Shown here: positions 4,287-10,794 of the stretch, piece by piece
How positions within the stretch are numbered: position 1 is the first letter of the stretch
How the letters are laid out: the number at the start of each line of letters is the position of its first letter
NCBI GenBank assembly: GCA_937949585.1
Contig: CALEDW010000048.1
Location: 1 to 10,794 of the forward strand
Source: an uncultured Acidimicrobiia bacterium
Lineage (GTDB): Bacteria > Actinomycetota > Acidimicrobiia > IMCC26256 > CALEDW01
DNA: 10,794 nt
Reading direction: 5' to 3'
Notes under the pieces: generated by a model
Databases searched by the model: none
Told to the model about the DNA's origin: nothing
Seen by the model: only the letters and a program-made list of their open reading frames with translations
Translations under genes and position numbers: made by a program

Positions 4287-6126
4287 GATCCGACGCGCCG
4301 GGCTGGCCCGCCCGACCACGGCGCCGGCGCACCGGCGCCGGCACGCGGCCGCAGGGTCGCCTGCCCCACCCCGCCCCACCCCGACCCGACGTCATGCCCG
4401 CACGCCGGCGCTGAGCGCCAGGCGGGCGGCCGCGTCGCGTCGCCTGCTCGGCGTGCTCGTGGTGGTGCTCGTGGCCTTCACGGCCATCGGTGCCCGCCTC
4501 GTGCAGCTCCAGGGGTTCGACGCCGCCCGGTACCGGGCGCTGGCCCGGGCCCAGCGCACCACCGGCGTGACGGTCCCCGCCGAGCGGGGCGCCCTGTTCG
4601 ACCGGTCCGGTGCGAGCCTGGCGCTCTCGGTCCCGGTGGCGTCGGTGTACGCCGATCCTCGGAGGATCGACGACCCCGCGGGGGTTGCGGCCCGCCTCGC
4701 CCCGATGGTGGGGGTCGACCCCGACCGGCTCCGGGGCGAGCTGGCCCGTCGGGACCGGGCGTTCGTGTGGGTGGCCCGCAAGGTCGACGCGGCGACCCGC
4801 CGCCGGGTCGCGGCGGCGGGACTGCCGGGCGTCGGCTTCGTGGAGGAGCGCAAGCGTCACTACCCGGCCGGGGCGCTCGCCGCGCCGGTGCTGGGCTTCG
4901 TGGGCACGGACGACCAGGGGCTGGCGGGCCTGGAGGCGGCCTACGACGAGGTGCTCTCCGGCCGACCGGGCCGGCGGGTCGACGAGGTCGATCCCCGGGG
5001 ACGGGTGATCCCCGACGGCAGCCGCGTCGTGGAACAGGCGCGTCGCGGCACGGACCTGGTGCTCACCCTCGACCGGGCCCTGCAGTACGAGGTGGAGCGG
5101 ATCCTTGCCGAGCAGGTCGCCGCGGCGGGGGCGCTGTCGGGGATGGCCGTGGTGCGCGACGTGCGCACCGGCGACGTCCTCGCCATGGCGACCGTCACGG
5201 GAACGCGCCCGCCGGTGCAGGGGAGCCGCGACCCGGGAGCGCTGCCGAACGCGCCGCTCGTCACGGTGTTCGAGCCCGGGTCCACGGCCAAGGTCATCCC
5301 CATCGCCGCGGCCATGGAGCAAGGCCTGGTCGGGCCCGAGGACACCTTCGTGGTGCCCGATGCGATCCGGGTCGCCGACGGCGTGTACCGCGACCACGAG
5401 CCGCACCCGACCGAAGTGCTGAGCGTGCGCCAGATCCTGGGGCGATCGTCGAACGTCGGCACCATCCTCGTGGCCCGTCGACTCGGCGCCGACGGGCTCG
5501 ACGCCGCGCTGCGGCGCTTCGGGTTGGGGCGCCCGACCGGGCTCGCCTTCCCGGGCGAGGCGGCGGGGATCGTCCCCGCCCGCCGCGACTACACCGGCAC
5601 CAGCATGGGGAGCCTCCCGGTCGGCTACGGCATCGCGGTCACCGCTATGCAGATGGTCGATGTGTACGCCACGATCGCCAACGGCGGGCGGTTCGTCCCG
5701 CCCCGCCTCGTCGAGGCGGAGATCGGGCCCGACGGGCGGCGACGTTCCCGGCCCCGCGCCCCGGCGCGGCGGGTGCTGTCGGAGCGCACGGCCGCAACGC
5801 TCACCGAGATGCTCACCACGGTTGTGGAGGAGGGCACCGGACGGCTCGCCGCGGTGCCGGGGTACCGGATCGCCGGGAAGACGGGGACGGCCCGCAAGGT
5901 GCCGTACGCCACATCCCAGCGCTACATGGCCAGCTTCGCCGGGTTCGCGCCGGCATCGCGTCCCCGCTACGCGGCCATCGTGGTGCTGGAGGTTCCCGAG
6001 GACCGCCGGTACTACGGCGGTGAGGCCGCGGCGCCGGCCTTCGCCCGGATCCTCGCCGCCGTCCTTGCCGCCGGGCGCGTGGCCCCGGACCTCCCTCCGG
6101 GGTCGGGGGTGGCCCCGGTACCATGA
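4270..6126 (+). CDS. ftsI: septal peptidoglycan transpeptidase FtsI (class B PBP3)
   Basis: FtsI crosslinks peptidoglycan at the division septum as partner of FtsW. The 618-residue protein has an unusually long Arg/Pro/Ala-rich cytoplasmic tail (1-56), one membrane anchor (about 58-78, LLGVLVVVLVAFTAIGA), a class B dimerisation region beginning RGALFDRSGASLALSVP, and a transpeptidase domain with the three active-site motifs: S338-T-A-K341 in EPGSTAKV, S393-S-N395, and K537-T-G539 in KTGTARK. There is no C-terminal PASTA domain. The TTG at 4270 is the only possible start upstream of the membrane anchor: an in-frame TGA lies at 4258, and no other ATG, GTG or TTG occurs before the anchor. Its ribosome-binding site is poor (AGAGGA 12 bases upstream), and it lies 17 bases inside ftsL, so translation is probably coupled to ftsL. 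The tail could contact cytoplasmic division proteins. Confidence 0.95.
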   Translation: MPSRHEIRRAGLARPTTAPAHRRRHAAAGSPAPPRPTPTRRHARTPALSARRAAASRRLLGVLVVVLVAFTAIGARLVQLQGFDAARYRALARAQRTTGVTVPAERGALFDRSGASLALSVPVASVYADPRRIDDPAGVAARLAPMVGVDPDRLRGELARRDRAFVWVARKVDAATRRRVAAAGLPGVGFVEERKRHYPAGALAAPVLGFVGTDDQGLAGLEAAYDEVLSGRPGRRVDEVDPRGRVIPDGSRVVEQARRGTDLVLTLDRALQYEVERILAEQVAAAGALSGMAVVRDVRTGDVLAMATVTGTRPPVQGSRDPGALPNAPLVTVFEPGSTAKVIPIAAAMEQGLVGPEDTFVVPDAIRVADGVYRDHEPHPTEVLSVRQILGRSSNVGTILVARRLGADGLDAALRRFGLGRPTGLAFPGEAAGIVPARRDYTGTSMGSLPVGYGIAVTAMQMVDVYATIANGGRFVPPRLVEAEIGPDGRRRSRPRAPARRVLSERTAATLTEMLTTVVEEGTGRLAAVPGYRIAGKTGTARKVPYATSQRYMASFAGFAPASRPRYAAIVVLEVPEDRRYYGGEAAAPAFARILAAVLAAGRVAPDLPPGSGVAPVP

Positions 6127-6159
6127 ACGACTCGACGTCGACCCACGGGAGCGCGCCCC

Positions 6160-7623
6160 GTGCGCCTGAACGACCTCCTCGGTGACGTCGACGTGCTCGA
6201 ACTGGTGGGGGACGCGCGCGTCGAGGTCTGCGACATCGCGATCGACCACCGGCTCGTCCGACCGGGGGCGCTGTTCGCCTGCGTCCCGGGGCGCCGGGCC
6301 GATGGTCACGACTTCGCGGCCGCGGCCGCCGCCGCCGGCGCCACGGCCCTCCTGGTGGAGCGAGGTGTCGGCGTTCCGCTCCCGCAGGTGCGGGTCCGTT
6401 CGGTGCGCGCCGCGCTGGGCCCCGTCGCCGCCGCGTGCTTCGGGCAGCCGTCCCGAGCCCTGCAGGTCGTCGGGGTCACCGGCACCAACGGCAAGACGAC
6501 CGTCACGTGGTTCGTGGAGGCCGTGGCCCGCGCCGCCGGTCGGCGTGCCGGGCGGATCGGCACGACCGGGGCGGTCCTCGACGGCGCCGCGGTGCCGGTC
6601 CCGCTCACCACGCCCGAGGCCCCAGACGTCCAACGCATCCTGGCCCGGGGCCGCGGGCAGGGCGTCGAGGTCGTGGCGATGGAGGTGAGCTCGCACGCGC
6701 TCGCCACCGGCCGGGTCGACGGGACCCGCTTCGCCGCCGTCGGCTTCACGAACCTCGGCTCCGACCACCTCGACTTCCACGGCGATCCCGAGCGGTACCG
6801 GGAGGCCAAGGCGCTCCTGTTCCGGCGGGCGCGTGCGGAACGGGCGGCGTGCTGTGTCGACGATCCCCAAGGGGAGTGGTTCGCCCGGCGGGCCGCCGAC
6901 GAGGGCCTGACGACCGTCCGCTACGGGCTCTCGGCGGGGGCCGACGTGCGGGCGGAGCGCCTCGAGCCCACGGGGTCCGGGTGGGCCTTCGACCTGGTGC
7001 TCGCCGGCGGCCGGGCCGGCCGGGTGACGCTGCCCCGGGTCGGGCGGCACGACGTGCGCAACGCCGTCGGGGCCGCGGCGCTCGCCGAGCTGATCGGCAT
7101 CGAGGCACCGGCGATCGTCGCGGGGCTCGAGCGCGTCCCCGGACCGCCCGGGCGGATGGAGCCGGTGGCGGCCGGCCAACCCTTCGCCGTGTACGTCGAC
7201 TACGCCCACACCCCCGACGCGCTGGCCGCGGTGCTGGCGGCGGCCCGCGAGCGGAGCCGGGGCCGGGTGATCGTCGTGTTCGGCTGCGGTGGCGACCGCG
7301 ACCCCGGGAAGCGGCCGGTGATGGGGCGGGTCGCCGCCGCAGCCGATCTCGTGGTGATCACCAGCGACAACCCCCGCTCGGAGGATCCGGCGGCCATCGC
7401 CGAGGCGGTGGAGGCGGGCCTGGCCGCCGCCGGGGGCCGGGCCCGGCGCGTCCTCGACCGGGCGGCGGCGATCCGGGCCGCCCTCGAGGCGGCGCGGCCC
7501 GGCGACGTCGTGGTCGTCGCGGGGAAGGGCCACGAGGCCACCCAGGAGGTCGACGGGCACCACATCCCGTTCGACGATCGTCGGGTGGTCCGCGACGTCC
7601 TGGAGGCGCAGGGATGGAGTTGA
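6160..7623 (+). CDS. murE: UDP-MurNAc-L-Ala-D-Glu:meso-diaminopimelate ligase MurE
   Basis: MurE adds the third residue of the peptidoglycan stem peptide, with ATP, in the cytoplasm. The 487-residue length is typical. Visible are the N-terminal UDP-binding domain (about 1-100), the ATP loop GVTGTNGKTT (105-114), substrate-binding TTPEAPD, MEVSSHAL, the lysine expected to be carbamylated (K217 in REAKALLF), HDVRNAVGAAALA, and VDYAHTPDAL in the C-terminal domain. D403-N-P-R406 in TSDNPRSEDP is the motif that recognises meso-diaminopimelate; lysine-adding MurE enzymes differ there. The start GTG at 6160 has GGGAG (6147-6151) 8 bases upstream. It lies 33 bases after ftsI, the largest gap from rsmH onward, and overlaps murF by 10 bases. 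Confidence 0.97.
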   Translation: MRLNDLLGDVDVLELVGDARVEVCDIAIDHRLVRPGALFACVPGRRADGHDFAAAAAAAGATALLVERGVGVPLPQVRVRSVRAALGPVAAACFGQPSRALQVVGVTGTNGKTTVTWFVEAVARAAGRRAGRIGTTGAVLDGAAVPVPLTTPEAPDVQRILARGRGQGVEVVAMEVSSHALATGRVDGTRFAAVGFTNLGSDHLDFHGDPERYREAKALLFRRARAERAACCVDDPQGEWFARRAADEGLTTVRYGLSAGADVRAERLEPTGSGWAFDLVLAGGRAGRVTLPRVGRHDVRNAVGAAALAELIGIEAPAIVAGLERVPGPPGRMEPVAAGQPFAVYVDYAHTPDALAAVLAAARERSRGRVIVVFGCGGDRDPGKRPVMGRVAAAADLVVITSDNPRSEDPAAIAEAVEAGLAAAGGRARRVLDRAAAIRAALEAARPGDVVVVAGKGHEATQEVDGHHIPFDDRRVVRDVLEAQGWS

Positions 7624-8984
7624 CCCTCACGGAGGTCGCCGCCGTCACGGGCGGGCGCCCCGTCGGCGGGCAGGACGACGTGGTGGCGCGGGGGGTGGCG
7701 TTCGACAGCCGGCGCCTCCGGCCCGGTGAGCTGTTCGTGGCCTTGGTCGGCGAGCGGGACGGTCACGAGTTCGTGCCCGCGGCCGCCGCGGCCGGTGCCG
7801 CGGCGGCGCTGGTGAGCCGTCGGGTGGAGGCCGAGATCCCGCAGGTGGTGGTGGCCGACACGCGCACGGCCCTGTTCGAGCTGGCCCGGCTCGCCCGGCG
7901 TCGGATCGGCGACCGGCCGGTGGTCGGCATCACCGGGTCGGCGGGGAAGACCTCCACGAAGGACCTCCTGGCCGCGGCGCTGGGGCGCTGCCGGCGGGTG
8001 CACGCGAGCGCGGAATCGTTCAACAACGAGATCGGCCTTCCCACCGCCCTCTGCGCCACGCCCGAGGACGCCGACGTCGTGGTGCTCGAGATGGGATGCC
8101 GCTTCCCCGGGAACATCACCGAGCTCTGCCGCCTCGCGCAGCCCCGCATCGGGATCGTGACCAACGTCGGGCTGGCGCACGCCGAGCACCTGGGTGGGCC
8201 CGACGGCGTGGCCCGGGCCAAGGGCGAGTTGCTCGAGGCACTCCCCGCCGAAGGCCTGGCCGTCTGCAACGCCGACGATCCCCGTACCCCCGAGTTGCGC
8301 CGCCGGTCCCGCGCCCCGGCGTTGGTCGCGGGGACGCACCCCGCGGCCGACGTGCGGATCGAGGACCTCGTCGTCGACGACGAGCTCCGCCCCCGGTTCC
8401 GGCTCGTCACCCCCTGGGGCCGCGCCGAGGTACGCCTCCGCGTTCGGGGCGCCCACCAGGCCACGAACGCGGCCCTGGCCGCCGGCGCCGCCGGGGCGCT
8501 CGGCGTGCCCGTCGAGGCGATCGCGGCCGGCCTGGGCACCGTGGGCGGCGCGGCGTGGCGGATGGAGCTCACGCGCAGTCCCGGCGGTGTGGTGGTCTGC
8601 AACGACGCCTACAACGCCAGCCCGGCGGCGACGGAGGCGGCGCTGCGGGCCCTCGCCCACCTCCGGGTGCCCGGGCGGCGGGTCGCGGTGCTCGGGCCGA
8701 TGCTCGAGCTCGGCCCGTACGCCGAGGACGCCCACACCGCGATCGGTCGCCTCGCCGCCGTGCTCGGGTTCCTCGTGGTGACGGTGGGCGCGGAGGCCGA
8801 CGGGGTGGCGGCCGGCGCGACCGCCGAAGGCGCCGAGGTGCACCGCGTCCCGGATCCCGATCGCGCCGCGGCCCTGCTCTCGGAGCTGCTGCGACCCGGC
8901 GACGCGGTGCTCGTGAAGGCGAGCCGGGCCGCAGGCCTCGAGCGGGTCGCCCGCGCCCTCACCGGGGTCGGGCCCGACCGGTGA
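7614..8984 (+). CDS. murF: UDP-MurNAc-tripeptide:D-alanyl-D-alanine ligase MurF
   Basis: MurF adds the D-Ala-D-Ala dipeptide to complete UDP-MurNAc-pentapeptide. The 456-residue protein shows GVAFDSRRLRPGELFVAL in the N-terminal domain, the ATP loop GITGSAGKTSTKD (K112), ESFNNEIGLPTALC, an EMG segment (EMGCRFPGNITEL), NVGLAHAEHLGG, a Mur ligase core ending in HQATNAALAAG, NDAYNASPAATEAAL, LGPMLELGPYAEDAH, and the C-terminal GDAVLVKASRAAGLERV. Two motifs differ from what I know as usual: GPMLELG where GDM/GEM is common, and CRFPGN where RGxGEI/H is common. Neither touches the ATP loop. The ATG at 7614, the only ATG start after ftsL, has GGAGG (7602-7606) 7 bases upstream inside murE. The stop overlaps the mraY GTG as GTGA. 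Confidence 0.96.
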   Translation: MELTLTEVAAVTGGRPVGGQDDVVARGVAFDSRRLRPGELFVALVGERDGHEFVPAAAAAGAAAALVSRRVEAEIPQVVVADTRTALFELARLARRRIGDRPVVGITGSAGKTSTKDLLAAALGRCRRVHASAESFNNEIGLPTALCATPEDADVVVLEMGCRFPGNITELCRLAQPRIGIVTNVGLAHAEHLGGPDGVARAKGELLEALPAEGLAVCNADDPRTPELRRRSRAPALVAGTHPAADVRIEDLVVDDELRPRFRLVTPWGRAEVRLRVRGAHQATNAALAAGAAGALGVPVEAIAAGLGTVGGAAWRMELTRSPGGVVVCNDAYNASPAATEAALRALAHLRVPGRRVAVLGPMLELGPYAEDAHTAIGRLAAVLGFLVVTVGAEADGVAAGATAEGAEVHRVPDPDRAAALLSELLRPGDAVLVKASRAAGLERVARALTGVGPDR

Positions 8985-10027
8985 TCGCCGTCCTCATCGC
9001 GGTCTCCGCGGCGTTCGGTGTCGCGATGGTCGGGACCCCGCTGCTCATCCGGGTCCTGCGTGCCCGCCGGATCGGGCAGGCGATCCGCGACGACGGTCCG
9101 GTGCCCCACCCCCACGAGCACAAGGCGGGCACCCCGACCATGGGCGGCCTGGCCATCATCGGCGCGGCCTTCGCCGGGTACCTGGCCGCCCACGTCCGCA
9201 CGGAGGCGATCAAGTTCGCCGACACCGCGATCGGGCTGTGGATCCTGATCCTCGGGCTGGCGGCGGTGGGCTTCGTCGACGACTACCTGGGCGTCCGCAA
9301 GGCCCGCAACCTCGGGCTCCGCAAGCGCGGCAAGACGCTGGGCGTCACGGCGGCCGCCGCGGTCTTCGCCCTGTTCGCCGCCGAGGTGGTCGGGTCCGCG
9401 ACCACCCTGTCGTTCACCCGCGCCCTCGACGTCGACCTCGGCCGGACCGGGTGGTTCGTGGCCGCCGTCCTGGTGATCTACGCGGCGTCGAACGCGGTGA
9501 ACATCACCGACGGGCTCGACGGGCTCGCGGCGGGGTCCTCGGCGCTGGTGTTCGCCGCCTTCGTGGTGATCGCCTTCACCCAGTTCCGGCACGCGCAGGC
9601 CTACGAGGTCCTCGCCGCCGGCGCGATCGACGTGGCGGTCGTGGCCGCGGCGCTCATGGGCGCCTGCGTGGGGTTCCTGTGGTGGAACGCACCGCCGGCC
9701 CGGGTGATCATGGGGGACACCGGTGCGCTGGCGCTCGGCGGGGCGATGGCCGGCATGGCCCTGCTCACGAACACGTTGCTGCTCCTGCCGGTGCTCGGCG
9801 GCCTCTACGTCCTGGAGACCGCGAGCGTCATCGCGCAGGTCATCGCCTTCCGCGGGTTCGGCCGGCGCGTGCTGCGCATGTCGCCGATCCATCACCACTT
9901 CGAGCTCGTGGGTTGGCCCGAGTCGACGATCATCGTGCGCTTCTGGATCCTGGGGGGCCTGGCCATGGCGTTGGGTCTGGGGATCTTCTACGCCGACTTC
10001 CTGCGGATCCCGGGGATCGCCGAGTGA
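8981..10027 (+). CDS. mraY: phospho-N-acetylmuramoyl-pentapeptide transferase MraY
   Basis: MraY is the integral membrane enzyme that transfers phospho-MurNAc-pentapeptide from UDP to undecaprenyl phosphate, making lipid I. The 348-residue length fits and about ten hydrophobic segments are visible. Key motifs are present: IRDDGPVPHPHEHKAGTPTM near the first cytoplasmic loop, D100-D101 in GFVDDYLGV with RNLGLRKRGKTLG after it, NITDGLDGLAAG (N174, D177), the catalytic-site aspartate D246 in VIMGDTGALALGG, and the histidine cluster H304-H306 in PIHHHFELVGWPE. The GTG at 8981 overlaps the murF stop by 4 bases and has only a weak Shine-Dalgarno, so coupling to murF is likely. The MGDTGALALGG motif has Ala where Ser is usual, a mild change. 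The stop again overlaps the next gene as GTGA. Confidence 0.97.
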   Translation: MIAVLIAVSAAFGVAMVGTPLLIRVLRARRIGQAIRDDGPVPHPHEHKAGTPTMGGLAIIGAAFAGYLAAHVRTEAIKFADTAIGLWILILGLAAVGFVDDYLGVRKARNLGLRKRGKTLGVTAAAAVFALFAAEVVGSATTLSFTRALDVDLGRTGWFVAAVLVIYAASNAVNITDGLDGLAAGSSALVFAAFVVIAFTQFRHAQAYEVLAAGAIDVAVVAAALMGACVGFLWWNAPPARVIMGDTGALALGGAMAGMALLTNTLLLLPVLGGLYVLETASVIAQVIAFRGFGRRVLRMSPIHHHFELVGWPESTIIVRFWILGGLAMALGLGIFYADFLRIPGIAE

Positions 10028-10794
10028 GCCGGATCCTGGTGCTGGGCCTCGGGAGCAGCGGGGGGGCGGTGGTGGCCTGGGCCACCGCCCGCGGCGCCGA
10101 CGTGGTGGCCGTCGACGACCGGCTCGACCCCGCCGAAGGGTCCCCGCCCGTCGTGGCGGCCCGCCGCGCCGGCGCGCAGGTGCTGCCGCCACCGGGACCG
10201 GAGGACTGGGACCGCCTCGTGCGCGGCGTGGATCTCGTCGTCCCCAGCCCCGGGGTCCGCGCCGCGCACCCGGTGTTCCCGGCGGCCCGGCGTGCCGGGG
10301 TGACCGTCCGGGGCGACGTCGATCTCGCCGTCGAGGCGGCGCGGGACCGGGGGGTGCCGGTCGTCGCCGTCACCGGGACCAACGGCAAGTCGACGATCAC
10401 CACGCTCGTCGCGGCGCTGCTGCGGGCCGACGGGCGCCGGGTGGCCGTAGGCGGGAACCTCGGCCCGCCGGCGCTGGCGCTGTTGGAGGAGATGCCCGAA
10501 CTGCTCGTCCTCGAGGTCTCATCCTTCCAGCTCCACGCCACCACCCCGGCGTTCCGCCCCCGGGTGGCGGTGTTCGCGAACCTGGCGCCCGACCACCTCG
10601 ACTGGCACGGGGACTTCGCCGCCTACGCGGCGGCCAAGGCGCGGGTCTGCCTGCACCAGGAACCCGACGCCGTGCTGGTGCTGCCCGCCGGTGATGCGGC
10701 GGTCGCCGAGGTCACCGCCCGGTCGCGGGCCCGGCGGGTGACGTTCCGTCCCGCCGGCGCCACCGCCGGCGGCGACTGGTGGGTCGCCGCCGGC
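10024..10794 (+). CDS. murD: UDP-MurNAc-L-alanine:D-glutamate ligase MurD (3' end cut off)
   Basis: MurD adds D-glutamate to UDP-MurNAc-L-alanine. The first 257 codons are in the window and the frame is open to the right edge; roughly 180-200 residues of the C-terminal domain should lie beyond. Seen are the N-terminal nucleotide-binding fold ILVLGLGSSGGAVVAWA, SPGV (about 79-82), the ATP loop VTGTNGKSTITT (G118 to S123), GGNLGPPAL, LEVSSFQL, NLAPDHLDWHGDFAAY, and the lysine expected to be carbamylated (K205 in AAKARVCLHQ). This set separates MurD from MurC, MurE and MurF. The GTG at 10024 overlaps the mraY stop by 4 bases. Its position after mraY matches the usual order, which predicts ftsW and murG next. 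No frameshift is visible in the part shown. Confidence 0.96.
   Translation, partial: MSRILVLGLGSSGGAVVAWATARGADVVAVDDRLDPAEGSPPVVAARRAGAQVLPPPGPEDWDRLVRGVDLVVPSPGVRAAHPVFPAARRAGVTVRGDVDLAVEAARDRGVPVVAVTGTNGKSTITTLVAALLRADGRRVAVGGNLGPPALALLEEMPELLVLEVSSFQLHATTPAFRPRVAVFANLAPDHLDWHGDFAAYAAAKARVCLHQEPDAVLVLPAGDAAVAEVTARSRARRVTFRPAGATAGGDWWVAAG

Noticed and set aside
4003..7563. 1186-codon minus-strand frame and other long antisense frames
   Set aside because: They are shadows of strongly third-position GC-biased genes ftsI and murE; the translations are Arg/Gly/Pro/His-rich with no domain.
1..10794. Hidden defence island, mobile element, CRISPR array, tRNA or rRNA
   Set aside because: No transposase, integrase, spaced palindromic repeats, terminal inverted repeats or tRNA-like cloverleaf was seen. 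The HNH gene alone does not make a defence system.

Overview
The window carries the front part of a division and cell-wall (dcw) cluster from a very GC-rich bacterium, almost certainly an actinomycetote. The reasons are the extreme G/C bias at third codon positions, GTG starts on most genes with two TTG starts, the gene order mraZ-rsmH-ftsL-ftsI-murE-murF-mraY-murD, and an FtsL/FtsI pair with long basic cytoplasmic tails. Placing it in Acidimicrobiia or a related deep lineage is my impression only; no marker here proves it. MurE carries the DNPR motif, which predicts a meso-diaminopimelate peptidoglycan.

Layout. Bases 5-1000 (minus strand) hold a complete MoxR-type AAA+ ATPase. Its stop overlaps a GTG at the window edge that probably begins the next gene of that operon. 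Diverging from it across a 73-base gap is a short plus-strand pair: an unrecognised 87-residue protein (1074-1337) and an HNH endonuclease (1371-1877). Two GC-rich stem-loops (1895-1965) probably end that unit. A strong promoter follows, with TTGACA at 2078 and an extended -10 TGATACACT at 2097. It is embedded in five direct repeats of exactly 10 bp period that look like a MraZ operator. From there mraZ (2219-2659), a 248-base spacer, and a compact run rsmH, ftsL, ftsI, murE, murF, mraY and murD continue to the right edge, where murD is cut after 257 codons.

How the genes work together. MraZ should bind its own promoter and set expression of the cluster. RsmH methylates 16S rRNA. FtsL and FtsI belong to the septal synthase complex. 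MurD, MurE and MurF are the D-Glu, meso-DAP and D-Ala-D-Ala ligases that build UDP-MurNAc-pentapeptide, and MraY moves that product onto the lipid carrier to make lipid I. Stop/start overlaps of 4, 17, 10, 4 and 4 bases at five of the six junctions from rsmH to murD point to one translationally coupled transcript.

I found no mobile element, CRISPR array, tRNA, rRNA or clearly novel system. The least explained parts are the 87-residue gene, the HNH gene next to the cluster, the five-unit operator, and the mraZ-rsmH spacer.
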